Below, piece by piece: positions 11,257 to 22,246 of a DNA stretch of 64,000 nt; positions within the stretch are counted from its first letter, which is position 1; every line of letters starts with the position of its first letter. Location: assembly GCF_009905375.1 (NCBI RefSeq), contig NC_133656.1, positions 237,813,996-237,877,995 on the forward strand, written 5' to 3'. Below the pieces are notes generated by a model. The model searched no databases and was not told the DNA's origin. It worked only from the letters and a program-made list of their open reading frames with translations. A program made the translations under genes and the position numbers. Source of the stretch: Apium graveolens. Lineage: Eukaryota > Streptophyta > Magnoliopsida > Apiales > Apiaceae.

Positions 11257-11975
11257 TGATAGGGCATAAGAGACCCGGGCAGGAGTCAACCTGGACTAAA
11301 GGGGTCAGGCTCAACCGACCTGCTAAGACCCCCCTCTCCCAGGCCAATCAAACATAGGAGCCCAGGCCCGGGTCTATCCTACTTCCCGGATCCGGATCCG
11401 CCTGCATACTTGGATCCGGATCGGGGCCAAAACCACAGTGAGGGAGGTCTCAGCAGACACATCACATCCCACAACCCGCCAAGGAGGGGTACGTGGGCAC
11501 GTGACTATGACAGCTATCAACAACCAACACCCCAGATAAGCACGGCGCGTGTCAGAGGCCGTTAGGACACTCTGGAGGTGGTCCTCCCCTGGACACGTGT
11601 AAGCAATCTGCCCAAGCCAGGCGTCCTCCGCTCCCAAGATCCGACGGCCCAGATTTAGAGGTAACTACCCCTAAACCCTACCTTGGGGCTATATATACCC
11701 CCAAGACTGAAGGGTTTAGGGGTTGGAAAATATTTTCTCTTACACTCACACACTCTCATACACTCAAAAACATACAGCAGCCATCAGATTACATAAACAT
11801 ATATACCTTCATCTTCTCCAAAGCCTGTTCTTATTCTCACACCGGAGGCGCCGTGGGAGCCAAACCCCCCTTCCGGTGTTATTTTGCAGGCGTCCAACCA
11901 GCAGCTACACCTCACCCCCGCACAGAAGGTCCAGGAACGCCGTCAGACGGAGCCGCCCGCTCACCAGAGTTATCA
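11257..11975 (+). repeat. 3' LTR of Tat-A, 719 bp
   Basis: It begins TGATAGGGC after the polypurine tract and ends GAGTTATCA, giving TGATA/TATCA terminal inverted repeats. Bases 11737-11975 match the window start. It contains a TATA box near 11690 and several CCGGATCCGG-type palindromes near 11386-11420. Confidence 0.93.
11686..11700 (+). promoter_or_regulatory. TATA box of the Tat-A LTR
   Basis: GGGGCTATATATACCCC lies about 45 bases upstream of the segment repeated at the window start, the expected layout for an LTR promoter. Confidence 0.65.
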
Positions 11976-12511
11976 GTTAGCACATTGTTCAGACACAACA
12001 ATCGCATAAAATGAGATTGGAGAAGCGGCACCCCAGCTATCTACATGTCGGATACCAGCTATAGACATGCCGAAGGTATCCCAGCTATCTACATGCCGGA
12101 TACCAGCTATAGAAATGCCGAAAGTGTAAACCCATAAAAGATGAACAATCTTTGGCTGTAAAAGATGAGCTCTTGCATCACCGGCCCGGATTCGATACAG
12201 GTTTTGCAGATCACCAAAAATATCAGTAATTTCGTCCTCAACAGATCCAATACCAGATTAACCCAACCATGACTAAACAAAAACATAACAAACACTCCAA
12301 AAGGAGAGACAAACACACACTCCAAGAGGAGAGACACGCAAATACCCAAAAGAATTGGATTTTATTGAAAAGAAAACAACCAGAATAAAAGAAAATGAAG
12401 GGATCGGGACTTTCCACCGGAGAAAAATAGTGGAAGACCATCAATTTACTTGAAAATGGACAAATCCTAGGAGAGGGGAGGGAGGCGGCCCGGATGCTCT
12501 TGAAAAAATCG
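11976..12511. other. Unassigned DNA with a duplicated 45-bp unit
   Basis: No supported gene. At about 12031-12120 the unit CCCAGCTATCTACATG...GATACCAGCTATAGA.ATGCCGAA occurs twice. The remainder has only short frames with no recognisable motif. Confidence 0.5.
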
Positions 12512-13648
12512 TGATCATTATTCAAATCAAAATTTAAAATTCCGGGTCGGTAAATTCAAAATCATCAATTTTTCAGAGTGCATCGGCGATTTTACAAGAA
12601 ATGCGTCAAGGATGATGAAGGTTCGCAAGTGTCGTAATCCAAGCAAGATGTTTCTATCTGGCTTTTCTACTGGACTCAAATTCAAAAAAATCGTTTAATT
12701 TATTGGGCCTCGTTCGCAAAAGCCCAGCCCAATGGAATTCTCTGTTTAAGACCCAAACAGGAGACCAATTTTGGCCCAAGAGCTGTTTTCTAATTCTACC
12801 CCGATATTTCAAATAAACTTTCTCCCCAAAGGGAGCCCATTTACCGGAAGCCCATTTACCAACTTATAACAATGAATATCAACTTAAAATTTAAATTTAA
12901 TTTAAGTGATGTAATAATACAAGAAATGCTAGGGTTACAAAAATGTTCCCTATTGTTTCGAACTACTTAGTTATTATCTTGTTTTTATATGTGGATATGA
13001 ATCTCATAAATAAAAAACAATCATCTTTTAGTTTAAGTATGTAAGAGCTAATGTTATTTGATCGATTATTTTAAAAATAATGTTATCAGTATAAGTTCGA
13101 CGTGTTACGAATGTAAATATTAACCTAATAATAATGTTAAAAAAGAATATATAATTCGAGGTACAAAGCGGAAAAGATCAAGAGTCTATTTGTATAACCC
13201 TTAAACCCGGGCTTAAAATCATTGTTAAAATTAGACTAATTTTTTAAATCTGGGTTTTATTTGGATTTTTAGGTATGAGCCGATCCCGATTTTCAAGAAA
13301 AAAGAAGGTTCATTTATCCAGATTTTCGAATACAAGTCGAGTTAGGTTTTTCTCTGGATTGAATTATTCAAACTTTTTCCAAATCGGATTGAATTGGATT
13401 TCCATTTACGTATTTATTGAATATCCCTTATAATCATACAATCAATTGTGAAATCTTTCGTCAATTCAGTTTTTAAAATTTGATACACTTTCTATGTATA
13501 AAAAATTTGTTTACGGATTTCATAAAAAATATAAAAATTTCAATTATAATTGTTCCCCCACCACCCAACAACCAACCCATGAATGCAAGTTTTTTAATGA
13601 GTTTAATAAGTGTAATTAACCAACTTAATCATTATAACTACTAAATCT
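12512..13648 (+). repeat. Left arm of a ~1-kb inverted repeat framing the gene A1/SGS3-like unit
   Basis: Segments match the reverse complement of 20640-21530: 12520-12590 with 21460-21515; 13050-13290 (GACGTGTTAC, ACAAAGCGGAAAAGATCAAG, CCCTTAAACCCGGG) with 21020-21420; 13570-13645 (TGCAAG, GTTTAATAAGTGTAATTAAC) with 20640-20720. Bases about 12600-13045 have no partner, so this arm carries a later insertion that includes a gene A fragment. Confidence 0.8.
12593..12700 (+). pseudogene. Fragment of gene A last exon
   Basis: AAGTGTCGTAATCCAAGCAAG and the following TTCTATCTGGC..TACTGGACTC match the last exon of genes A1 and A2. Only about 100 bases remain and the frame is not maintained. It shares two substitutions in the CTCAAATTCAAA stretch with the relic starting at 50186, which continues just where this piece stops. 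Confidence 0.75.
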
Positions 13649-13739
13649 GTTAACAACCTTTGACTGGAGTTCACAAATAAGATTGGAATTTTATTAACAA
13701 GACCAGCCATAGCATAATCAGGAACTTTCATAACCGAAG

Positions 13740-13867
13740 CAATAGAAGGTACTTTAACCGGGGCTGAGCATTCGGTACCGTTAACCGAATACCAAACTAA
13801 AATAACTGAAATAATTCGATTTTTAATTCAGTTATAATTTTTACTATTATTCGGTATTTCAGTAATT
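13740..13867. mobile_element. Small hAT-like MITE relic
   Basis: Contains GGGGCTGAGCATTCGGTACCG and TTCGGTATTTCAGTAATTTT with inverted CGGTA/TACCG words, a composition like the GGTTCGG-type non-autonomous hAT ends seen at 28629 and 43468. Ends and target duplication not resolved. Confidence 0.35.
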
Positions 13868-14096
13868 TTAACAAGTAGCTACTGATACAATCAAACAAAA
13901 ATTAAAGGAAAAAACAATGATTAAATTTGTTGTCCGGAGAAACTTGTTTTGCGGTAATTTATTACCGTTCATGTAAAATGGGGATACGTAATGCGATTTT
14001 TTACCGCAATATACCATGTTATAAAAATCGTATATCCTGGACCATCACTCGTTACATATTCATATATTCGTTGTGTCACCCCATTCTTCTCCGTAT

Positions 14097-16333
14097 TTAC
14101 ATAATAACGAGTTTAACCGATAATACGAAAAGTATAAGAGCAACTACATAATAACATTCTCTGACATACTTGCTCCTTGATTCTCCATTGCTGATATCTG
14201 GTGCAGCCGAACAGGATGTCATGCCCATGTCCATCTCCATTTGACCGGACTCGCGAAATTGCTTAACGTGTCTGCGTAATTTCATGATGTTCTCTTCTTT
14301 GTATTCGAGTCCAGTAGCAGCCAGATAGAAGCAGAGCTTGCTTGGATTACGACACTTACTACTCTCAAACTCGAGGTAACAATCATCCTTCACTGATTTG
14401 TTGTAAACATACTCGAAATACAGGACAAACAGGTCCAAGCCACCGTCCTTACGCTCGTGGTAGAGCTTGAAGTCCCCTACAATTGAAAACGGTAACTTTA
14501 AAACTCTGAGAAAGATCCAAATCAACATATGCTTAACTATCAGAGACTCAATTCACTAACTTGGCATATTAGTAACATAAAATGTTTTTGCACTGATGTT
14601 ACTCGGACTAGGCTGCGGAAGTATATCTTGTATCTCGCCACTTAAGGTGATGCAAAGGAAGCCGTCTTCATCTTTGTAGTCATCGTACACCGATGACAGC
14701 AGTTTCTTAACTACAACAGAATCAGTAAAAGTCAGATTAGGATTCCGCATTATCTTTTTGATTTTAGCAATTACACGTTGATATAAAGGGCACTCACAGA
14801 CAGGATCCTTGTGTTTCAGAATCATAAACAATGAATATGTCTTCGACCCCCTTTCAACTTTAAAGATCTTATTCCAAATCGCAACAAAAAGATCTGCAAG
14901 ATTGGAGTCAGCTCGGATGTCTAACCTACAAGAAACAAATTGGTGACTGGTGAGCATCTGGAAACGATATTTTTACAGAATCCAATTATACGAGTAAGGA
15001 AATTAGCAAGGGCACGCATATACCTTTTCAATGCATAAGGAATTTGACTACTACCAGCCTTTTCTACAATTACCTGGACACAAAACTTCGATGTCAGATA
15101 AGAAGAAACGAGTTTCAGATGAAACATAATCAATGTAGCTGCAAACTACGAGTAACTTCTTACCGGTATTTTATCCGGACATGTCCCTCTAAAGCTTAAC
15201 AAACTTGGTTGCCTCTCTTCTGAAATCAAAAAGATAAACAGTTGATACTTAGGCACCTAGAGTATAATTGCCATTAATTATATAATAGCAAAATCAATCT
15301 TAAATTCATGCATCACCAAGAAACCCGCACTTGGATCTAAAATTACACTGCCTCTGTTTTTTATACTTTGCTCGACTTTTCTGTACACGTTTTAAAGTGC
15401 TGTGACCTTAAAAAAAATATTGTTACGCAGTCAATAAACTTAAAAGTGCGTGGAGGAAGTCAAATACTTTCATTCCTACGTGGATCATTGGCGTAATTTA
15501 TGTATACGAAACACGTAGTACTTGATCACAAGACCAGCTACATAGCCACAATCGGAAGCACCAAAAACAGACGAAGTACTGGATCATCGGACTAACTAAT
15601 TCAGCCAGAATCGGAAGCATCATAATCAAACAAAACAAGATCACAGTTATACCTAATGATTTCTCTGATTTGAAGTCGCAGTTTGCCGACACAGTCACAA
15701 CTTCTCTGCAGGCTGCAAGGGAAATACAAGTTTTTGTAAATCACATGTATTAGTCATTATTCTTCCCCTCTCTTCAAAAGTTAAGTTTTTTCACCATTAT
15801 ATATACTTGCACATATTATTTTTAAAATTTTCTTTAATTGATTCAAACTCTTAAACAAAAACGAGTAATATTTTGCAATTATAGTATTCCAATAAAAACC
15901 AAAGTGATAGGAATTACAGAGGAGAGAGGGAGTAATTCACAATGCATATTAGCAACAATTAAACCCTATATAGTTAAGATATTTATGTTGAGTAGTATAA
16001 GATCTTGACGGACCTTTTTACCTTAATGTTTTAGATTGACTATTTACTTGACATGTTATCGGGGTGTCTGATTTGATATATACACAAGGGCATAAAAGAA
16101 TCTACGTGATACTTTTCATTCCATCAATACATAATTTAGGGAGACGTAAGAAACAAACGATTGTTACATACATGAAGATAAATCACGTGCATGCACACCA
16201 AAAACCTTACTATACACGTGCATATTTAAGGTGGTACAATAAATATAGAGACTTGAGAATGAAAAGAGAACGTACGGTAGTAATGTCCATGGTCGATACA
16301 GGCAGTGAAAGGAAAAGGGCTTCTTTCGGCCAT
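14097..16333 (-). CDS. Gene A1: unrecognised 322-residue protein with C-terminal membrane segment
   Basis: Six exons with GT..AG introns: 16333-16276, 15712-15653, 15219-15164, 15073-15024, 14925-14561 and 14476-14097, total 969 bases, phases consistent throughout. The ATG at 16333 follows a TATA-like run by about 90 bases and opens MAERSPFPFTACIDHG, conserved in A2 and A3 (A3 has MAEARRLFPLTACVDH). The centre is a mixed alpha/beta region (LADLFVAIWNKIFKVERG; DEDGFLCITLSGEIQD). The last exon has DFKLYHERKDGGLDLFVLYF, a charged helix (KLRRHVKQFRESGQ), and ends with a hydrophobic stretch ECYYVVALILFVLSVKLVIM, as in a tail-anchored membrane protein. It contains only scattered Cys/His, so no zinc finger. 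No family is recognised; A2, A3 and the relics show it belongs to a local multicopy group. It lacks the 66-bp second exon of A3. Confidence 0.75.
15345..15500. mobile_element. Stowaway-like MITE relic in gene A1 intron
   Basis: CACTGCCTCTGTTTTTTATAC ... with an inverted, diverged end GTGGAGGAAGTCAAATAC. This is the 'ctccctccgtcc' Tc1/mariner MITE type. Its counterpart is in the right arm near 60283-60400. Confidence 0.4.
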
Positions 16334-16416
16334 GAGGCTGTTGAATTTGCTTCCTGTAGATTATTGACTTCACTAACAAAGCTTGCTTGGTTTGCTTGTC
16401 TGCGTGTGTATTGGGT

Positions 16417-16432
16417 GTGTATATATATATAG
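16417..16432 (-). promoter_or_regulatory. TATA-like element of gene A1
   Basis: An alternating TATATATATATA run on the minus strand lies about 90 bases upstream of the A1 start codon. It is followed by the leader CACACCCAATACACACGC. The right-arm copy keeps it at 59388-59399. Confidence 0.5.
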
Positions 16433-16433
16433 G

Positions 16434-17260
16434 AAAATATGGGGAATTTTTTTGGGAACCGTACCTTAAATTTGAGGTGTAATATCAATTTCCTTTTTGA
16501 TAATTGAGATGGAATGTCAATTTCCTTATTAACTATGATGGTATCTTCCGATTTTTTACCGAGTTTTATTAAGACCCTTAACTTTTTGTCCACACTTCAA
16601 TGTTCTTTGACCCGATAGTTATACATATTCTTTGACTGGATAGTTGTACATATTTTCTCTAACTTTTTTTTTGTGAATTATAATATACTCTCTCCGTCCC
16701 AAAATATAAGTACCTTTGACTTTTTACGCGTAGTTTTTACTAGTACATGCAAGTTTCAAGATGATTTATTTCGGAAACTCGATTTGTAATTAAGGCAAGT
16801 CACTGTACTTTGACAGGGCGCTCAAATAACAGAGGTCCCCTGAAATTAACAGAGGTCCTAGACTCCAAGACCCTTCAGAGTTGAGAGGTTAGAACACCTG
16901 GCACAGTAGTCTGCTAACAGCGACAACTTTCACAACGATACCAAACACTAATACAGACGTACAAGCTATGAAATTCTGGAACATCGACGTATTTAGAAAC
17001 ATAGAGAACCAGATTTAGCAGGTGGAAGCAAAACTCGCAGAGCCTAATTAACTAGACAACAATCTTAGTTGTATATCACAGCTTCAAGACCTCCCTGTTA
17101 ACTTTAATCCTTCTGCATTTCTGGAACTTTTACAGCTGCAGCTCGTTTGCAAATGAAAAAATTCTATTCCTAGGCAAATAAAGCGTGGAAGCTTTTAAAT
17201 CCTACACTTTTTGCAACTATTATCTGGTCTGATGATCAATTTTCAGAAAAGTGGACTTTA
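16434..17260. other. Upstream region of gene A1, no gene seen
   Basis: Holds two diverged 32-bp units (about 16480-16535; three in the right arm), a Stowaway-type start CTCTCCGTCCCAAAATATAAG at about 16690, and a duplicated ACAGAGGTCC(C/T) near 16830-16860. No supported frame. Confidence 0.5.
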
Positions 17261-17265
17261 CAGTT

Positions 17266-17460
17266 TACACCTATGTTACCCGGACTCGGGTATGGGTGTC
17301 GGACACGGTTTCGTATCCAAGTGTCGGACTCGGCAATATTCTGAAAAATTTACATGTTTTTGGCCTAAAATAAGTGTCCAAGTGTCCATACCCATGTCCG
17401 AGTGTCGAGTGTCCGACACGGGTACTCGAAGCAAAATGAAGAGTCTCGGTAACTAAGGTT
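17266..17460. mobile_element. Fold-back MITE with GTGTCGGAC/GTCCGACAC repeats, left-arm copy
   Basis: TACCCGGACTCGGGTATGGG and TGTCGGACACGG at the left are mirrored by CCCATGTCCGAGTG and GTCCGACACGGGTAC on the right, with AT-rich DNA between. Also present in the right arm at about 58335-58525. Non-coding. Confidence 0.6.
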
Positions 17461-17909
17461 TACACCATCAACTACTCTACTCAACAGGCAGGAATAGCTA
17501 TCTTTCAGAGAGAAGATCAGACTGATACAGTGGATTTTAGAAGTAGTACCTGTCCACTAACATACCTTGGCATCCATTGAACTATAAACATATTAATAAA
17601 AAGTAAAATTCCATCATAAACTTAACAAATATAATAGCAAGCAACTTTAATTGGTCGGCAGAATGGTCCAAACTACCAAATACGTAATCATGCATCACAC
17701 TCGTCTATATCCAGTAAGACAAAAGTTCCGACTAATAAAATCCTTATCAATGCAATCTGATAAACCTGAAAAAAAAACTGCTTTGACTGTCCTCTGCTCT
17801 AGAAGAATATTTCACCCCTGTTGCATTTCCAACTGTAAGTTCATGAAAACGTGCTCTTGATGTTTCGAGAAATCCAGGTAACTTACCTAAAATTGATCAA
17901 ATTTTCTAG

Positions 17910-20016
17910 TCAGAATTGCACCCAGAAGCTGCGATTTAATAAAATAAAATGATATGTGGATTTGAAGAAATGAAGATGACATCTACAACAGCACCCATCG
18001 GTATCACGCAGCACCCGATGTTCAGGACATGTACAACCATCTGGACCTTTTATATTCTCCTCCAAATGTTCACTCAAAAACTTAGCATCCATAAATCCCA
18101 CCGCAGAGTCCCTAAAAATCAAGGCACTCATCCCTCGGTGCCCGTTTGGGCCATAGGATTGTTGTGACCTCACAGCTTGATAACCTTCAAAGTACTTAAG
18201 AAGCTCAGCATCTCCCATTCCCAGCCTCTGTAGATGCATAAGTGAGGAGGAAGGTAACTAATAAAAAATAGTCGAAGAAAGGTGTGTTCATTACAGAAAA
18301 AAATTTACTCATTAAAAATAACAGTACATAAAGGATAACATTTGAAGAGAAAATGTACCTTTCCATGAAGTCCTTGTACTAGTTCAGAGTATCAAAGTCC
18401 ACGCACATCTGTTTCATTGGGTCAACTACCATCTCCTGGTATGATCTAAATTCAGCTTTGAGTTTGGATTCACCTAGCCAATTAAAATAAGCATGATCTC
18501 CTTGCTAATAAAAGATGAGGAAAATGGAAGAATGTGTACTTATAACTCAAAGTGAGGGCGGGAAGTTATCAGACCTATAAAATACTGGTTAAAAATATCG
18601 AGGTCACTCTTCGTTGTCATGTAACCATATACTTTGCGCGTCCCATTCCCATCAGGATAGATCAAAATCCGATCAGGACGACGCCAACTTTCACGGCCTA
18701 TTCCTGCACGCTCAAATCCTTTACGTCTCAGCAGCTTGGCCTCCATAAATCCCAACGCTGATGCCTCAAAAATCAAGATGTTCATTCCACGGTGCCCTTG
18801 TGGGCCATAGGATGGCTTTGACCCCATAGCTTTAGTAGATGAATGGACAGGGATGTATCTAAGAGCATCTGAAACTCCAATCCACTGCCAAAAGGAATTG
18901 GGAGGAGAAAGGTAAGAAATAAGAATCAGTTGAAGAAAGCTTGGTTCATCATAAGGTAGGAAGCTCTGTCCATTTAACGAAATTGTCAATCAGACAAGTG
19001 AGAATACATTATTTAACAGCATATGAAAAGACTATATACCTTCCCATTGTCATCTTGGCTATAGTTTGTATTCATCAAAATCACCATTGGGGGCCAAAGT
19101 ATCTTTCTGTCTCTTACATCATTTCTGGCTGTAACAACAGATTCCCTGATAACCGTTCCCCGTAAAACACAGGAGTAATGGTTCATAAGGTCAAGTAAGA
19201 GGAGACTAACAAAATACAGACTAAAACTTTGTTACCAAGATCAGCAACACAATTAAGAGAAAGGACCTGAATCCTAATGTACCTTAATACCCACAGAAAA
19301 TAACAAATGCAAAAAATTAAGTAATAAGTTATATGTAGTGTACCTCTCATGTATGTTTGCTTCTCTCATACGTGCTGGAAGCTGTCCAGGAGTGGCACAG
19401 GGAGCATCTACAAGTTCAGGAAGGTATTTAAGATCCCTGAGAAATTCTTCAAGTTCCCCCTCTTCAAGTTCCGCGCCTTTCAGCTCCGTGACAGCTTGCA
19501 CAAGTTTGCTGGCATTCAAACAAGAACTTAAAAACATAACAAAATACAGAACACGTAGAGCTGAATTAAAGACTTACTTTGATAGTGAAAGAATTGATTC
19601 CCAGGTATTCTCTAAATCTTCTTGATTTGTTTCTTCTTCTTCTTCTTCTTCTACTTCTTCTTGCAAATAATCTGTAGCTGATACATATCCTTCTTCCTCG
19701 TCATCAGAAGACTCAACTAACCATTTCCAAAGCCTTTTTAAACTTTCAGCAGCTGGATTTTCGAGTCTTAGAATTACACTGGCCTTGGTCATGCCTAGGT
19801 CTTTAGAAAATATTTCGTGTTCATAATCATCCGCCAACTTGTGCACATAAGGATGAGGATTGGAGCCACTTTTTTCATGTCTTTACTTAACCAACTTTTT
19901 AATTTTTGTATATGATCAGTCTTTTTAAGGACGTGGACAATAGATTGTTCATCAGTGAACAAATCCGTTAATAGTTTAGACAGCTTTGAATCCACAACTT
20001 CATCAACAAAAAACAA
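17910..20016 (-). pseudogene. SGS3-like XS-domain gene, decayed, with a partial second XS domain
   Basis: SGS3 is the cytoplasmic partner of RDR6 in plant dsRNA/tasiRNA synthesis; its XS domain binds RNA. Exons read on the minus strand: an acidic N-terminal part from about 20016 to 19578 with a one-base shift in an A-run near 19875; 19508-19344; 19145-19040 (LWPPMVILMNTNYSQDDNGK, a strong SGS3 signature); 18884-18575 (SYGPQGHRGMNILIFEASALG; YGYMTTKSDLDIFNQYF); 18473-18359 (FRSYQEMVVDPMKQM). The last of these carries TAG at 18381-18379, where SGS3 would continue into its coiled coil. A further exon 18227-17910 begins a second XS domain (GMGDAELLKYFEGY; QSYGPNGHRGMSALIF) and then leaves the family in a Cys-rich tail (CTCPEH, CCCRCH). 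Introns look normal. This is either a pseudogene or a shortened, altered paralogue; no zinc-finger part seen. Confidence 0.75.
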
Positions 20017-20189
20017 ACAGTGTCACAAATTGTAAAAAATTCTAAAACAACAATTTAACAACCAAAATATATATATATATATAAACTCCAATTATTTCAA
20101 GAACACATACATCACATCAGTGTGTACATGTTCAAATCACGAACAACACTTTAACAAAAAAATATTTAAAAAAAAGACTAAAACAGAAA

Positions 20190-20445
20190 TATAAGCATAT
20201 CTATCAAACAACATATCAAACAACACAAACACAGATATGTAAATATATGTCCAGAAAATGTACAACAATTTAACAAACACAAGCATATCTATCAAACAAC
20301 ACAAGCATATATATATATGTCCAAAAAATCTCCAACAAAAAAAATATGCATATCTATGTCCAAGACATGAAACAACATAAACATAGATAAGTAAATATAT
20401 GTCCAAAAAATGTACAACAACATAAACATGCATCAAAATATAAAA
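20190..20445. repeat. AT-rich minisatellite
   Basis: About four irregular copies of CATATCTATCAAACAACACAA followed by ATAAGTAAATATATGTCCA and AAAAATGTACAAC. It lies just upstream of the SGS3-like gene on its own strand. Non-coding. Confidence 0.6.
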
Positions 20446-20639
20446 CATAATCACTATTATTGAACATGATAATAGAAATATTTGATCTAATACAACTCAT
20501 ACCTAGAATGTAGAAGGTCTGTTGAAACTTGGACAAAGGGTTTTCAAGTGAACAAATGTATGTATGTATAGTACTGTGTGTGAGTTCGGATTCGAAATAC
20601 TATTAAATTGGTGTGGTAGGTCCGCTTCATGTCCGAATA

Positions 20640-21530
20640 TTAGTAGTTATAGTTGGACTAACTTACTTAAATTGGTTAAGTTGGTTAATTACACTTATTA
20701 AACTCATTAACTAACTTGCATTCATGTGTACGTTGTTTATTTGCGGGGTACGATTATAATTGAAATTTTTATATCTATTATAAAATTTGTAAATGGAATT
20801 AATTCGAAAAAATTGGTTTAACGGAATTTTATAATATATAAAAAAATTAATCAAATTTTAAAAACCGACTTGACGAAAGGTGTTACAATTGATCATATGA
20901 TTACCTGGGATGTTCAAGAAATACGTAAATCGAATTTTAGCTCAATCGATTCGAATAGCCCAATCAAAACCCAATTCGGTCAACGATTCTTAAACTAATC
21001 TCCTTTTTTCTTGAAAATCGGGATCGATCATACCCGAAAATCCGGATAAAATCCAGATTTAAAAAATTACCCTGGTTTTTTTTTTAAAAAAAATGAATTT
21101 AAACCCGGGTTTAAGGGTTATCCCTCCGTCCCTCCAGTTTTTTTTATATTAGGGGACGGAGGTCGGCACGTATTTTAAATCTCCCGTAAATTATGATTCT
21201 TTTAATAATTTTGAGTATTATTTTTTAAAATAAAAATATAATACTTATATTTTTATATAAAGAAAAAAAAAAGAAAATTTAAAAATAAGTTATAAACTCT
21301 TGATCTTTTCCGCTTTGTCCCTAGAATTATATAGTATTTTTCTAGCATTATCATTATGTTAATATTTACATTTGTAACACGTCACACTTATACTTCTAAT
21401 ATTATTTATAAAATAATTATAGTTGCTACTCTCTTGCAAAATCACTTATGCCCTCTTTGGATCATTTTGGATTTACCGATCCGAAATTTTAAATTTTGAT
21501 TTGCATTTTGTGATAATCACAAATTTTTAA
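20640..21530 (-). repeat. Right arm of the ~1-kb inverted repeat framing the gene unit
   Basis: Inverse partner of 12512-13648. Shared words include ACACGTCACACTT/GACGTGTTAC, CTTGATCTTTTCCGCTTTGT, AACCCGGGTTTAAGGG and ATTTTGATTTGCATTTTG. A Stowaway-type segment sits inside it. Confidence 0.8.
21118..21270. mobile_element. Stowaway-type MITE relic
   Basis: TATCCCTCCGTCCCTCCAGT at the left is the canonical start of plant Stowaway elements. CGGCACGTATTTTAAATCTC and an AT-rich body follow; the second end is lost. Confidence 0.45.
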
Positions 21531-22246
21531 ATTAAATATCATTATTATCAATATTTCTCATGTTATCCGTGTGCGAATTTATTTCGTTGTTAAATGATTA
21601 GAACGTGAAAATAAAATCATTCGAGAATAATAGTAAGTTACTGTTGGGTTTCGTTTCGAAAGAATAATATTTTGAGAAATTATCAAAAATACTAATTTTT
21701 CTAAGTTTGCTTGTAATTTTACCATCTTTTGAAAAAATATGTAAAAAACGGTTTGTAACTAAAAGCAATCGTATATGCAACTTATTCGAAAAATACTGAT
21801 TTTTTTTTTTGTTGCAATTAAGGTTGCATCGGGTTGTATTTGAGATTGTCTGTTTGCAGCGGGTTGCAAAATAGTATTTTTGCAAAAAAAAAAATTGTGT
21901 TTTTACAAATTAAAATTTAAAAAAAAACGTATTTTTGAAAAAACCTCTAATATTTTTGTGATTTTTTTTCTATCTATTGTATTATTGTCTTAGTAGTATT
22001 AATATATTTATATTTATTTTATTTTATTTTATGAAATAATTGGTATTAAAATATTGACAAAATATATTTATTTCAAAATATGCACAATTACAGAAATAAA
22101 ATTTAAATATTACAAACATTGCAAATAATTTCTATCAATTTTTTTAAAGAATACTACAAATTTATTGATTAATCTCCACTATTTTTCACACGTTCGATTA
22201 TATATTGATTAGAGATGCAAATATTGCATTAATGGAAGATCATAAT

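Larger units (their letters stand above)
1..11975 (+). mobile_element. Ty3/gypsy Tat-lineage retrotransposon (Tat-A), left end cut by window
   Basis: The first 239 bases match 11737-11975, so the window opens inside the 5' LTR and the 3' LTR closes at 11975. Order: LTR, primer-binding site, gag, protease-RT-RNase H-extra RNase H-integrase, minisatellite, antisense gene, 84-bp repeats, polypurine tract, LTR. A second, archaeal-type RNase H between RNase H and integrase is the hallmark of the Tat (Ogre/Retand/Grande) group. An extra antisense gene downstream of pol is known in some of its members, such as maize Grande. The target duplication cannot be seen because the left flank lies outside the window; DNA after 11975 starts gttag. 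Gag is frame-broken while pol is open, so the copy is fairly young but probably not autonomous. Confidence 0.93.
13868..17989 (-). repeat. Left arm of the 4.1-kb inverted duplication
   Basis: Matches the reverse complement of 57811-61938 along its whole length, including all exons and introns of gene A, a fold-back MITE and the last 78 bases of the SGS3-like gene. At 13868 homology ends at AACAAGTAGCT. At 17989 it ends at GATGACATCTAC, inside the last SGS3-like exon. Small indels separate the arms, including a deletion in the right copy at exon 3. Confidence 0.92.

Noticed and set aside
16210..16593. 127-residue minus frame and the overlapping plus frame at 16064-16432
   Set aside because: They overlap gene A1 exon 1 in the wrong frame and read through its intron donor; the mirrored frames at 59330-59754 only reflect the duplication.
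17211..17456. 81-residue frame and its mirror at 58342-58590
   Set aside because: Lies in the fold-back MITE; apparent coding comes from the inverted GTGTCGGAC words.
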